Part shown: piece by piece, positions 21,801 through 33,004 of the stretch | Numbering within the stretch: position 1 is the stretch's first letter | Layout of the letters: every line of letters starts with the position of its first letter | Assembly (NCBI GenBank): GCA_963513935.1 | Contig: OY740765.1 | Location: 77,659,054-77,723,053, forward strand | Direction of reading: 5' to 3' | Length of the DNA stretch: 64,000 nucleotides | Source: Aphrophora alni | Taxonomy: Eukaryota > Arthropoda > Insecta > Hemiptera > Aphrophoridae | Notes under the pieces: generated by a model | Databases searched by the model: none | Seen by the model: only the letters and a program-made list of their open reading frames with translations | Told to the model about the DNA's origin: nothing | Made by a program: the position numbers and the translations under genes

Positions 21801-23456
21801 TTATTTTGATGTAGAAGGCTTCATAAAATCTAGCAAAGTCAACTGAAGGATCAAATTTTTTCTCTTCTCACTCAAAATTTCTTCGTAGCACGCTAATAAT
21901 TTTTTAATTCCTCGTTTTGTAACAGAAATACGCTCTTCGTTGGAGTCTATGTTTTCCAAAATTTGTAACCCCTTTTCAATTGAACTGAGGCCTTCTGTCA
22001 AGTTTCCAATAGTCATTTGATCTTCTAATTGAACTGGATCTAAAGAATCAGGTTCTTCAAGGTCTTGCTCACGCATTTCCATGAGCTCATCAGTTGTCAG
22101 CTCCTGATTGTGTGAATCCAGCAGTTCTTGGACGTCATCACTATCGACTTCTAAATTTATATGTCTGGCAAGTTCAACAACTTCTTCAATCACATTGCTA
22201 ATTTCATCTGGCTCTGTTTCCGCCTGAGTGTCAGTGGTGAAAAAAAAAGGACATAGTTTTTTCCAGACTCCATTTAAAGTTTTTTGTGAAATTTCATTCC
22301 AAGATTGTCCAATGATTCTCACGGCATCTAAAACATTGAATTGTTTCCAAAAGTCTTTAACTGAGAGCTCGTTGTTTTGTCTCATAGCTTCATGCAGATG
22401 CGCAAACGATCGTCTCGTGTAATATGCTTTGAATGTTTTGATGACTCCTTGGTCCATCGGTTGAAGCAAGCTGGTTGTATTTGGTGGCAAAAATACAACT
22501 TTCACACGTGAATCAAAGTTAGTTAAAGTAACAGGAGGATGACCTGGTGCGTTGTCGATTAATAGCATAACTTTAAATGGGATTTGTTTAGATTGGCAAT
22601 AGAATTCGACTTCAGGTATGAAGTGATGACCAAACCAGTCCTCAAAAAGGGAAGCTGTTACCCAAGCCTTACGATTCGACTTCCAAATCACGGGCAAGCC
22701 AGCTTTAGATATATTTTTTAATGCTCTTGGATTTTCTGAGCGATAAATTAGGAGAGGTTTTACCTTACAATCACCAACTACATTCGCCCCAACCATGACT
22801 GTCAATCTGTCTTTCGCGGCCTTAAAACCTGGAAAAGTTTTCTCTTCACGTGCAATGAAAGTTCTTTTAGGCATCTTCTTCCAGAACATGCCAGTCTCAT
22901 ACACATTGAATATGGTTTGGTTGGTATAGCCACCTTCTTCTATCATATCTTTTAGTTTTTCAGGATAAAGAGATGCAGCCTCTCCACTTTCTGCAATGCT
23001 ATGCCAATTACAGCGAGTTTTGAATCGGCTGAACCAACCATTACTGGCTTTAAATATTTCATCTTTAGCCACTTCCCCAGCTTCTTCTTTTAATCTGTCA
23101 AAAATCAGCTTAGCTTGAGAGCACACAGTGTTCTGATCAACAGGACAATTTTTCACCCTTACTTGATTATCACACCATAATTTCAACATTGTTTCCATAT
23201 CAGCGATAATACCGTGACGTTTACGAATGATGCTTGAATTCAAAGATTGAGCATTTTTTACAGCGTCAAGAATTTTTTCTTTGCCTTTTATAATGGTTCT
23301 GACTGTTGAGTCTGGTAAATTATATTTCTTTGCCAATTCACAAATTTTTATTTTTGCATCAAAGTCTTTGATAATGTTCAGTTTACATTCCAAAGATAAT
23401 GTTTTTCTTTTCTTATTTGATGCAAAAGAATCGGTTACACTTCGTTTGGATGACAT
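21801..23456 (-). CDS. Tigger/jerky-type transposase, 551 aa, first catalytic Asp changed to Tyr
   Basis: This enzyme would cut the transposon out and paste it at TA sites. The N-terminus has a CENP-B/pogo helix-turn-helix (TLSLECKLNIIKDFD, ELAKKYNLPDSTVRTI), then a CENP-B-type second DNA-binding domain (FKASNGWFSRFKTRCNWHS), then the DDE_1 catalytic region. Expected catalytic residues are Asp in N-x-DETG, Asp in LLIDNAPGH and Asp in LQPMDQGVIK. The second and third are present. The first motif reads NVYETGMFWKK: residue 186 is TAT (22899-22901) instead of an Asp codon. Length and acidic C-terminal tail match active family members, with no stop or frameshift. The copy is thus young, but probably dead for catalysis unless supplied in trans. 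Confidence 0.93.
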   Translation of the reverse strand: MSSKRSVTDSFASNKKRKTLSLECKLNIIKDFDAKIKICELAKKYNLPDSTVRTIIKGKEKILDAVKNAQSLNSSIIRKRHGIIADMETMLKLWCDNQVRVKNCPVDQNTVCSQAKLIFDRLKEEAGEVAKDEIFKASNGWFSRFKTRCNWHSIAESGEAASLYPEKLKDMIEEGGYTNQTIFNVYETGMFWKKMPKRTFIAREEKTFPGFKAAKDRLTVMVGANVVGDCKVKPLLIYRSENPRALKNISKAGLPVIWKSNRKAWVTASLFEDWFGHHFIPEVEFYCQSKQIPFKVMLLIDNAPGHPPVTLTNFDSRVKVVFLPPNTTSLLQPMDQGVIKTFKAYYTRRSFAHLHEAMRQNNELSVKDFWKQFNVLDAVRIIGQSWNEISQKTLNGVWKKLCPFFFTTDTQAETEPDEISNVIEEVVELARHINLEVDSDDVQELLDSHNQELTTDELMEMREQDLEEPDSLDPVQLEDQMTIGNLTEGLSSIEKGLQILENIDSNEERISVTKRGIKKLLACYEEILSEKRKNLILQLTLLDFMKPSTSK

Positions 23457-23478
23457 AGTCTATCAAGTCTCTATAGTT

Positions 23479-23631
23479 ATAACAACAAACAATATAAACT
23501 AACACAAAACACAATCCGTAATTTACTGTATAACAACAAACAATATAAACTAACACAAAACACAATCCGTAATTTACTGTATAACAACAAACAATATAAA
23601 CTAACACAAAACACAATCCGTAATTTACTGT
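23479..23631. repeat. Three perfect 51-bp tandem repeats
   Basis: Units are 23479-23529, 23530-23580 and 23581-23631, each starting ATAACAACAAACAATATAAA and ending ATTTACTGT. They lie 22 bp upstream of the transposase start, inside the transposon, where its promoter would be. They could modulate transcription, but this is inference. Confidence 0.95.
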
Positions 23632-23768
23632 ATAGCGTTGACTCCAGGTTAAACAAACCACTGAACTGAAATGGACTGCAGTGCAGGCAGACTAAACATT
23701 AGTAGAGGCGGAGTGGGGATCTTCCTATCGCGTAACTCGGAATTCGCGTAAGTCGGGGTATTACTGTA

Positions 23769-24690
23769 CACTTTTTTTTAATGAATAAACTGTAGCAAAC
23801 TAACTCACATCACAACACGAAGAACTATACAGAAAGACTAAATTGAAATTAAAACAAAAGTGCAAGAACAGGCATGATAAGAACAAAGGAACAAATGTGC
23901 ACATTTTTAGACAAGTTTTCACAGGCTCACTTCCACCAGTATACAAGCTTCTTGTTTATAAATTAAAAACTTATTTATTATGCTTGTTTTCTTAACAACA
24001 GAAGATTGCTGTTTAAAATTACAATATCCCATCAGAATTTTAAAACCAATGTTTATTGAGAATAAAATTGGTATTATAGAATATAAAAAAGCAAATTTTT
24101 CAAAAACCGTACATAGTATGAAAATTTCAGTACCATATTTGAAATTAGCACCTAAAATACAGTAAGAAAAGTTATATCATATTCCAGATATAATTCTGTT
24201 GTCGTTTAGTGTTACTAAAGTCACTGTAATCTAACTTTCCTTATCCTATTCTTTTTAACCACAGATCACATCAATGGGGAGGTCAAAACTATACTCACTT
24301 AAATTTATCTGCATCTATCAAATTTGCAGTCGTCATAATTTTATTCAGAAATTAATAACATTCCACTCAACAACAACAACAAATATATTAAAGCACAATA
24401 AATTCGGAAAATTGCTAGAAAATTAGTTTCATAAAATCTGAAAATTAGGTAGCAATTTTTGCTTAAAAATGCATTTTTTAAAGTTGACTTGGAAAATTTC
24501 ACTAAATCATTAATAAAAAATATTTATTCATTTATTTAGTTTAAATAAAGCTTTATTTAGTTTCAAAACTTTTTGTCAAGTGCATCTGGGTATGAGGGTA
24601 GATACCATACCTATCAACAATAGGCACAGAATTGCATTTCATTATACTTGAAGAAACTGTCACATTGGAGGGAAATAAAACACTTTATAT
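23769..24690. other. AT-rich DNA, no gene seen
   Basis: No recognisable frame, RNA gene or bounded repeat was found. Confidence 0.5.
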
Positions 24691-25500
24691 TTAATACAAA
24701 AATTTTTATTTAAAGGCTTGTTAAAAATATACGCCTTTTCATGAAAAATAAGAACCTATAATAAGAATCTATAAAATTAGCTTCTATCAATTGAACATTT
24801 GAAATGGTATAACAATATAAAGAACAATAAATGGGGGGGGGGGAATATAATGAATTGATTGAAATACAAAAATTAAAATGTAACAAATAAAAATTTAAAA
24901 AATCATGATTTAACATGCTATATAAAAGCATTATAGAAATCAGCAATGTAAATACAATCATCATTATTGATTACAATAATCAATTCATTATTGATTACAT
25001 TACAATTTTGTAATAGATTACAAAATCATATTAAAAAAATTATTGAAAATATAAATGTATAACCAACAGAAAACAAATTAACATGTGATACAAAAAATGT
25101 TCGTTTCTATCAAATTTAACATTTGAAATGGAACAATAATATAAAGAACAATAAATGGAAAAACACAAATATAATGAATTAATTGAAATACAAAAATTAA
25201 AATGTTACAAATTAAGTGTTTATTTTTTTTTAATTATTTTAATTTAAACACAATCTTGAAATTCTAGCAAAATAATTTGTTTTACATTTTAACAATGAAA
25301 CCAAAATGCTGGAATTCTAACAAAATTAAACAATATATATAAAATAAGCTTAAAATGAATAATTTCAAATGATTTAAATTTGAATTATATTTTTTAAAAA
25401 ATATTGAAAATATAAATGTATAACCTGACAGAAAACAAACTAACATGAGATTTAAAAAATGTTATTTTCTATCAAATATAATATTAAAAATATAATACTA
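24690..25500. repeat. Degenerate tandem duplication, about 315-365 bp period
   Basis: The block around 24780-24895 (ATTTGAAATGG, AAAGAACAATAAATGG, ATATAATGAATT, AAATACAAAAATTAAAATGT) recurs at 25110-25210. The block at 25040-25100 (GAAAATATAAATGTATAACC, CAGAAAACAAA) recurs at 25400-25470. This fits two full units and a partial third. Unit 1 contains an 11-base G run (24833-24843). Confidence 0.6.
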
Positions 25501-26396
25501 TTTCTTGAAAAATAATTGTAACATACATTTCCAAGGTGTCCAGCCAATAAGAATTAAAAAATCCCCATACATTTCCAGTACACCCTGGATATCTGATATA
25601 TGTATAGGTGTAAAAACCGAGGGAGGGGTCTCTACACAAAAATTGGTTTGTAACTTTAAAACATATATTAGAAATCATATATATATATATATATATATTT
25701 GCAATTATAAATTAAATAGTCTAATGAAGTCTCTATGGTTTTTTTAAAAAATAAATAAATATTGAATACCTTTACTACAGCAAGATAGTTTTTTAAACTT
25801 ATTTTAGATTCTGAAATACCTTTTTAAACTGTCGTCATTCACAAACAGATTTACTAACTCGAGAAAGCTAATTCTTTCATATTTCATACCTAGTTTGGAG
25901 AAAATGGAAACATTTTTCAAAGACTTACAAAGGACACTAACATTGGAATATGCACATATATATGTACAGTTATAAATTTAGTTACAATTCTGAATAAATT
26001 TTATTCTCAGAGACAAGAGGCCATAAACAGGTGTTTGCGATATTTTTTATCATGAGGGAGGAGATAGCAAACTCTTGTTTTTTTAATATTTAAAAATAAT
26101 ATCAGATCAAGGCGGGTAACATAAGTTTAAAATATTGTAATATATAAGAATATTTTTAAAAAATAACATAAAATATGATTTTATTAAAATTGTATAATCA
26201 ATTTAAATACAAATATTCAGTATGGCGATTCATCTCCTGTTTTATCTGTAGACTATGATGCAACCTCTAGACCATTATTTTTCCGTTTTTTAATAACAAA
26301 CAAAAGATGAATGAATACAAGAGGGCATTACAAAAGTAATGAGGGCACCAACTTGTGTTAATAATACTGGGAAAACACAACAATAATTGTTGGTAC
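25501..26396. other. AT-rich DNA, no gene seen
   Basis: There is a (TA)n run at about 25677-25698. No frame here carries a recognisable domain. Confidence 0.5.
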
Positions 26397-26400
26397 TTAA

Positions 26401-27061
26401 CCCTTCAACGTGGTGAACCGTCTATAGACGCGGCCGCCCGTCTAAAGACGCTAAATGTCGCTGCGGTACGTGCTGTATTCTAGCGTCTAAATAAAGAACT
26501 TTTATGAACTGAGGGTATACCCAGTACATTGCCAAGAGAAATGCCATCTGTTGAGTTATTGATTTTTATTTCTAGACCACCGTGACCTTCAGAAAAGGAA
26601 ACAACAAGTGGCTATATACAAACAGCTGATTTACTCAGTCTGTGTAGCGGTTTCGTGGAGGGCTCTCGTGTGTTATAGGTTATTATAACCTCATTTATTT
26701 ATAAGTGTAATATTTTTAACAGTTCGACAGTAGATCGTGTGATTAGTTCTAGTGTATATTGTGTTTTAGTGATAATGTGGGAACCGCAAAGTGATAATAT
26801 TCGCGAGTTGTTGGCGGCAGAATGGAGTTCGGAAGAAGAAAGTGGGAATGATTTGGATTACGCCCAAATGGAGTTCCATTGTGATCCAAATATTGAAGGT
26901 AATCATGATAGTGGTGATGAAGTTGTAAATATATGCAATGTGGCTAATGATACCGCAATAAATCTTAGATAATGAGGAAGTTACAGTCCTGCCAGACAAT
27001 CCACAAGGGTTGTACCGCACCAGAGGGTCTAGCGCTCGGAACGGCTTACCGCGTTGAAGGG
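26401..27061 (+). mobile_element. Internally deleted piggyBac-type element (661 bp)
   Basis: TTAA (26397-26400) precedes CCCTTCAACGTGGTGAACCG. On the other strand the right end reads CCCTTCAACGCGGTAAGCCG, a near-perfect inverted repeat. The right flank is GTAA (27062-27065), one base off TTAA. Just inside the left end are a perfect palindrome CGTCTATAGACG (26420-26431) and a near copy CGTCTAAAGACG (26439-26450), separated by an unusually GC-rich CGGCCGC. The element keeps only a short acidic frame resembling the start of a piggyBac transposase. Confidence 0.8.
26775..26972 (+). pseudogene. Truncated piggyBac-type transposase N-terminus
   Basis: ATG at 26775 opens a 65-codon frame that is strongly acidic (EWSSEEESGNDLDYAQ, SGDEVV), as is usual for the first 60-100 residues of piggyBac-like transposases. 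The frame stops at TAG/TAA around 26970-26975. An overlapping frame stays open almost to the right terminus (DNEEVTVLPDNPQGLYRTRG), so a frameshift is likely. The catalytic DDE domain is wholly absent. Confidence 0.55.
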
Positions 27062-27065
27062 GTAA

Positions 27066-27880
27066 AATAATACCCATGACATAATCACAACATAAAAACA
27101 GAGACAGAGTTATTCTTTCTATGATGGACTATTATTATGTAATTGTAACACAATACTTTTGTTTGAAGATTTCTAACATATGATAAAATGATTAAGAATG
27201 ATTTTCAAAATAGTGTTGTCTCAAGTAATTTGACAAAAGGAAAAGCATATAAAAATGCAATACAATTAAACTGTTCTTTCAACAAATTACTGACCAATGT
27301 CTGCTTTTCTAGGAATTCTTGGTTGCTGGACACCAGGACATTTTGTAGTAAAATTATGAACAAATGTAAGACGTATTCACTTGAAATGAAACGTCCAAAA
27401 TAAATTGATGAGATCATATTTTAAAAACTAATATAACAACATAGGATTGTTATTTTGATGAAGTAAATACATTCCAATTTTTTTACAGATTACATCATAG
27501 TATAAAAGTAGAATAGATTAACATTTACTATCACATTTGTCTAAATTTATAACAAACAACAAAAATTAGAAGATTATTTACAAAAATAATAGAAATTAAA
27601 TTATAAAATCACAGACTTTAAGCCGGAAAAAAAAGGATTATGTAGAGGTTATACAAGGTTCATGTGTAACAAAATGTTAAAAATGGTGTTACGACATTAG
27701 AGTTTCATGTATGAAACTCACAAATTCCACCTTTTAAGATTCTAAAGTCTGGAAAACTCTTAAGTCATCAAAATATGTTCTGTTTAATATGATCGCAAAA
27801 ATCCCAACTTTTAGAAACAATATTGGATCAAATATGTACTTACAGATTTAGGTTAGAATTTAATAGGACACATAGCCATA
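27066..27880. other. AT-rich DNA, no gene seen
   Basis: Overlapping frames of about 70 codons on both strands at 27188-27417 show no known domain. This is DNA downstream of the zinc-finger gene. Confidence 0.5.
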
Positions 27881-27890
27881 TTAGATTGGT

Positions 27891-28196
27891 TAGATTTTGT
27901 ATGGACAGGAGACAGGCTTACCTTCGAAAGTGGTCCTTGGTATTATCTAATAGTACACAAGTAGAGAACACACAAAAAACACTAAAGTTCTGAAATATTT
28001 CGTAAACACTGTTCACTTTTTCAATCAGTAGAGTCCTACTCAACCAGTCCAGACTCTACCGATTGAGAAAGTGAACAGTGTTTACGAAATATTTCAGAAC
28101 TTTAGGGGTTTTTTGTGTGTGTTCTCTACTTGTGTACTATTAGATAATACCAAGGACCACTTTCCAAGGTAAGCCTGTCTCCTGTCCATACAAAAT
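27891..28196. mobile_element. Palindromic MITE (copy 1)
   Basis: The two halves are long inverted repeats. The left arm starts GATTTTGTATGGACAGGAGA (27893) and the right arm, on the other strand, starts identically at 28196. The arms continue through CTTGGTATTATCTAATAGTA and GTTCTGAAATATTTCG to a short centre near 28030-28055. The family recurs at 60385-60617, where an 8-bp target duplication is visible. It has no coding capacity. It ends 9 bp from the zinc-finger gene's poly(A) signal. Confidence 0.85.
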
Positions 28197-28205
28197 CATT
28201 ACTGA

Positions 28206-28211
28206 TTTATT
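28206..28211 (-). terminator. Poly(A) signal AATAAA of the zinc-finger gene
   Basis: AATAAA on the minus strand lies 182 bp after the TGA stop at 28393-28395. It is the only canonical signal that I see before the MITE. Confidence 0.6.
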
Positions 28212-28392
28212 AATTTGTATTTTGTTTTAAGATAGTAAACATTAAATTAAAGCATGGATAATTTTTACAATTTTAAAATGCATGTGAAACAGTAGTTTTG
28301 ATTCAAAGAATGTTTCTTAAGTCTGTATCTATATTTTCTTTTGAACAATAATTATGATCAAACAAAATGTAACTATTAGAACCAATGTTTGG

Positions 28393-29728
28393 TCAAGCTT
28401 GCACAATTAAAGATTGTTCGATCAGTACTTTGGGATAAATAATCTCAAATATTGTAGTAAAATCAAGCAAACTCATTTTCACAGTTTTACCGTGTGATTT
28501 TAAAGTAATAGTATTCACTTCATTCAAAAGCTGTAACTCTGGTCTGTTATGAGTTTTAGAGTTTTTAAGAATATCTGTAGAATTGATGTTATACATTTTC
28601 ACCTTAGTATTTTTTGACTTCAATGAAAGTTTAGTATTTGGTTTACTCTTAGGATTCAGTTTTAACAGATTGTTTGAAACATCGTTTTTTTTCCTTTTAG
28701 TAGTTGATTTTGTACAAGTTACTGATGCAGAATACTTTTTACCATATGTCTTCGTAACCACTTTAGGTACTTTAAATTCAGCACTAAGAATTTCTTTATC
28801 GCAACTCTCTTCGACAACAATGATTGCTTTCTTCATTTTTTCAATTTCAATGTCTGAGTATTGAACAATATTAGGTTCCACTGAAGAGTTGGGATGTTTC
28901 AAAATCATATGGTTGCGAAGACTATTGTAATTCAAATATTGATGCTTACATACTCCACAATAAAAGCTCATAAAATGTCTCTCAAGATGTTCAATAACAT
29001 TCTGATGTGTTTGACTAGCGAACGAACATCTTGGACATTTGAAACTTTTAATATAGTCTTTACAATCTTCTTCAACATCTATAATACTCGTTTCATTAGG
29101 AGTTTCAACAACATTATGAGATAATTCCATTTGTTTATGTTCTAGAGCAAAATGTCTATGTAACACGTCTACAGAGCTCAACATTAGATCACATTTTGTA
29201 CATTTGTACTTTTTTGAATGAGTTTGATTCAACTTTAACCTGGAAGCGACATGTACTAAACTGTGCTGTTTCAAAAATTCTAATGATCCTTTCTTGTCGC
29301 ACCATTCACATGAATAGACTGATTCAGATGAACATTTGGATTTCATAAATAGAAAACATACTCCAGTACCAGGTTTTTGAACGTTGTTTAGCATATAAGT
29401 AGGTTCTTTGTGTAATGATTTCCAATGATCTTTAACATTAGAAATGGATTGTGAAGACCATTTACAATAATAGCAAGAATAATAGGGCTTTTGATGAGTT
29501 TCTTCATCCTCCATTTTCTCTTCATCTTCTTCCATCAATGGGCAATCATCTGATCCAATGCTTAAGTTACAATTATTGCTCTTCACGTTATAACTCTTTC
29601 TTTTCATTACTTCTGGAGTACTATCAGAGTTAAAAATAAGCAGAGGTCGATCAGGATGGTATTTCAATTGATGAGAACATAAAGTATTTCTAAAAAAAGA
29701 TCCATAAGAGCAATAACCGCACATAAAC
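28393..29728 (-). CDS. C2H2 zinc-finger gene, terminal exon
   Basis: This exon encodes 445 residues to the TGA stop. Six C2H2 fingers follow in order: MCGYCSYGSFFRNTLCSHQL (first), then YSCYYCKWSS, YSCEWCDKKG, YKCTKCDLML, FKCPRCSFAS and FYCGVCKHQY, mostly C-x2-C-x12-H-x3-4-H. A Lys/Ser/Thr-rich basic tail of about 150 residues follows the last finger and could be a nuclear signal. An open frame extends 61 codons upstream to 29910, but the acceptor ...TATGTTGTAG at 29729-29738 and phase matching argue that this part is intron. The first base (G, 29728) completes an AAG Lys codon with the last two bases of exon 34091-34148. The protein is probably a nuclear DNA-binding factor; its targets are unknown. 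Confidence 0.85.
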
Positions 29729-29738
29729 CTACAACATA

Positions 29739-30895
29739 CAAACAACATTTTATAAGAACAGTAATAAATTAAATCAATAGTTAATCTGCCAAAAATGTTT
29801 GTGGTGTTAAATGTTACTTCCACATTCAGTGTTCTGTTATAAACCATCAGTAAAATGCCCATTGCATTGTGATCAACTTCATCTGTAAAAATAGTTTTAA
29901 CAAAACCCATTTTATAAAATTATACTCTTTATTAAATTTTGATCCTATGGCAAAAATGGTTATATTATTAATATGGTTTAATCGGACATTTGTCATTATG
30001 TGTACATAAAAACAATAGACAATGAAAAGTATAAATCAAATCTCGTTATTAAGTGATAAACCTACAACATTAGAAAAGTGGAAAAACAAAAATATAGTCT
30101 GTGGCCTAAAACTTAAGATAGGAACCCAGACCTAGCTAGACCTTCAGCAGTCAAAACTAAGGCTAAATACAAATGTGATCAGAAAAGACACAGGACTACA
30201 CAACACAAAAAATGGCAAACATTTTCCACATTTTAGGTTCATCATTTGATAGCGGGAGTTGGTTTATACTCTCTAAACGTTAGGTATAAGTTTTTACATA
30301 CAAAAATATGGTAAATGTCTGATTAAACTGTATTAATAAATAAACAATCCATCATTATCAAATAACTTTAAAACCAGAAAAAAAGGTTAGGTTAGGTACA
30401 AAAAACAATTTATATGAAACATTTTATGATCATATATAAAATACATCTATATTTTATATGAAAACTAGCTGTGCCAACTGCTTCATCCGCTCAAATCTCA
30501 TGTTAATACGCAATTTGCTATAGTCTTCCCTTTATTTTTCTAAACTAATGAACAAAATACATAGCCCCCCCCCATTATAATAAAATTTAAAAACAAACAT
30601 TACTAAACAACTGCATGAACAAGAGTGATAAACACATCTCTGTCAGTTGCAGCAGTTAACAACAGAATGAGTATCACACTTTTTTCTTTTTTTCATAGCA
30701 AAATCTTCATAGACAAGTGGAAACCCTGGATCAATCTTGCTATTTACAGGTATTACTACTATTCAATCGGGTCCCATAGGGGCATTTTCAAAACTAAAAA
30801 AACCGACTATACTAGGCCTTAGCGATGACAGTTTATAAGAAATATCGAGCTACTGGAGCCACTCTGGAAGCTTGAATAATAATAATAGGAAGTTT
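29739..30895. other. Intron DNA, no gene seen
   Basis: This is intronic DNA of the minus-strand zinc-finger gene. A C9 run lies near 30565-30573. No bounded element was recognised. Confidence 0.5.
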
Positions 30896-31100
30896 TGAAC
30901 TCATAATTTTATTTTTATTTTACTGTTCCAACTGATAACTTTCCTTTTATGTATGTATTTATGTTTTAAGATAATATTTATTTTCTTACAACCCCTCCAA
31001 TGGTCATTTGACCAGGAGTATTGTCTGTATTTATACACATGTTCAATTTATTTCTCTTCATTGTACATGAATTTTGTTAATAAAGACATTATTATTAGCG
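30896..31100 (+). mobile_element. Probable LINE 3' end
   Basis: The stretch ends TTTTGTTAATAAAGACATTA followed by TTATTAG, the common ending of insect non-LTR elements with an ATT-type tail. No reverse transcriptase was seen upstream, so it would be 5'-truncated. Confidence 0.4.
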
Positions 31101-31460
31101 ACATTCAGATTCATGATTAGTAAATCCTATTAGTTCTGTGTAGAAATTTACACAATAGAACAAGTTTGCCAAAAACAGAATACCACATATTAAATAGTGG
31201 AAACCAACGGATATAAAAAAAAAGAATTATTTGTAAGTTGATCTGTAAAATAAAAAAGACCAATATAAATATTAATGAAAGTGAAAAGTTTGTGAACTAA
31301 GTTCACCTTAACACGGGAAATGAAATAGTATAAAAACAACAAAGAACACTACTAATACTCAGAATAGATTAAATAATAACACAAGTTGTAACAGGACTGA
31401 AATAAAATATGGGTTTAATAACATACTGTACAAGTCAGACTAGACTCAATTAAGCATTAG

Positions 31461-31560
31461 GGGCCAGTTTTATAATCTGCCGATAAATCTTGTCTGGAGA
31501 TTAAACTTCACTATGTTTCTGATAAAGCTAATTCGGCTAGTTGAAGTAATTATCCGGTAG
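31461..31560. other. Possible transposon terminus
   Basis: GGGGCCAGTTTTATAATCTG (from 31461) looks like the terminal inverted repeat of a DNA transposon. I did not find its partner within the next 2 kb, so no element is claimed. Confidence 0.25.
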
Positions 31561-31804
31561 ATAAAGTAGGTTTGATTGTTAAGTGGCTGCTGTGTTTATT
31601 CATAATGATTTTTTTATATCACAGAGTGCCTAACTGGACTGGTTATATTAAATAATTATATTAGATTAATTTTTCTTACTGCTTGCTCACAGTCATTCTT
31701 CTATTTTAGACGGGTTAAATTGTTTCGTCTATTTATCAGACATTATCGAACCTTATTTAAAATTTGTTTCTTGCACTGATTAATGTACGTCGGTTGATAA
31801 TCGA

Positions 31805-32160
31805 AATTAAACTTAAACAAAATATATACACATCATTTATGTAAGATTTGTAAATTATTTTCTACATTGGTGTAACTGTGGCCTGTTTCTATTATGTTAT
31901 ACAAAATTTGAGGTTTTATTTTTGTTGTTGAAGTCCTTATTCGGGATGTGTTCTTTAAATCTCGTTTTTAAGGATCTGCCCGTTTGGCCTATATATAGTT
32001 TGTTACAGTCATCACAGGTGATTTTATAAATGCAACTTGTGTCATGGGGGTATGCACGTTCTTTATGTGTGCCCACTGCTCGACTTAAATTATTTGTGGT
32101 TCTATAAGCAAGTGGGTATCCCTGTTTTTTGAAGATAAACAACGTTACAGCGAGAATCTA
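31805..32160 (-). pseudogene. Penelope-like element fragment: GIY-YIG endonuclease domain
   Basis: Minus-strand reading gives FKKQGYPLAYRTTNNLSRAV, then SCIYKITCDDCNKLYIGQTG, then RSLKTRFKEH. This is the linker and GIY-YIG nicking endonuclease found C-terminal to the reverse transcriptase in Penelope-like elements. The CxxC within ITCDDC and the IGQTGR box are typical. After KTSNF the frame breaks, but another frame continues with HSYTNVENNLQILH, also typical, so there is one frameshift. No reverse transcriptase lies upstream. The copy is truncated and not functional. Confidence 0.85.
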
Positions 32161-32354
32161 AAACGAGAATTCTAAAATAATGTTACACGTCGATTGAAAA
32201 AAATCAAATGGCAAGTTAAGGTTCTATATATAATCGCAACAGTAACCTTGGATTCTAACAGTCCATATAACAATGTTAAATTACTATTTCTGAGAATTAC
32301 TATAATTGAATATTAATTCTCAGAAAATTATCCGTGAAATGTCATTTTAAAACT

Positions 32355-33002
32355 TAGTAGAATCTCCTCGGTCATCCGCCATTCAGTTATCCGCCATTCC
32401 GTTTTATCCGCTAAACAATCGGGATTAAAAAAAAAAAAAAATAGCGGAACAAATTTACATTTTAAAATAGTCAGACCAAAATGACTAGTTTTTTTCGCTC
32501 ATCCTAAGCCTAAGATTAATTTTTTCACCTTAGCCTAATCCAAAATGACGAGTTTTTCACACATCCTCATCCTAAGATTGAAGTCATTAAGCTGTTTTTT
32601 TGAATTTATTCTAATATTTTTTACATTAATTTATACTTGTAAATATACTGTAAGTTTAATACTGTACAATTATATTACTACAACAGGCCTATATATCTTC
32701 TCATTATTGTATGGTACAGTAATTATTGTAAGCCTACGTTTTATACTGTTTAGTGCCTATACTGTATTTCATCTTCATGTTTCTTAAGTTACTCTTTCAT
32801 AATTTTATGCCATAATAATGTGTGATTTTTCTAATGTATTACATCTATACTTTATTTTTCTTTACTAAATAAATAACAAACGTTAATTGTGTAATCGGTT
32901 TGTGTTTTACTCAACCCTCCCTATTATCCGCCACTTTAGCTTATCCACCCTAAAAATTTATGGCAGATATGGCATATATGGCAGATAACCGGGACTCCAC
33001 TG
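32355..33002. mobile_element. Tigger-type non-autonomous element (about 650 bp)
   Basis: The right end reads, on the minus strand, CAGTGGAGTCCCGGTTATCT and is followed by TA (33003-33004). The left end (32356 onward) reads AGTAGAATCTCCTCGGTCAT, a diverged inverted copy. TTATCCGCCATTC-type motifs repeat inside both ends (32385-32410 and 32930-32950). This layout is characteristic of Tigger MITEs. No transposase is present. An A run of about 15 bases lies at about 32427-32441. Confidence 0.75.
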
Positions 33003-33004
33003 TA

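Larger units (their letters stand above)
21550..23766 (-). mobile_element. Full-length Tigger/pogo-type DNA transposon (2217 bp)
   Basis: The element is bounded by TA at 21548-21549 and 23767-23768, the TA target duplication of the Tc1/mariner-pogo group. Termini are inverted: the left starts CAGTAATACCTCGAACTTAC and the right, on the other strand, starts CAGTAATACCCCGACTTACG. A second CGCGTAAGTCG-type motif is repeated inside both ends. It carries one long transposase frame on the minus strand and a 3 x 51-bp repeat just upstream of that frame. Confidence 0.95.

Noticed and set aside
23413..23661. An 82-codon minus-strand frame with a 17-residue repeat.
   Set aside because: It is a translation of the 51-bp tandem repeat overlapping the start of the Tigger transposase in another frame.
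29729..29910. The open frame of the zinc-finger terminal exon extends 61 codons upstream to an ATG at 29910.
   Set aside because: A TTGTAG acceptor at the exon border, lack of similarity of the extra residues to anything, and the phase match with exon 34091-34148 indicate intron.
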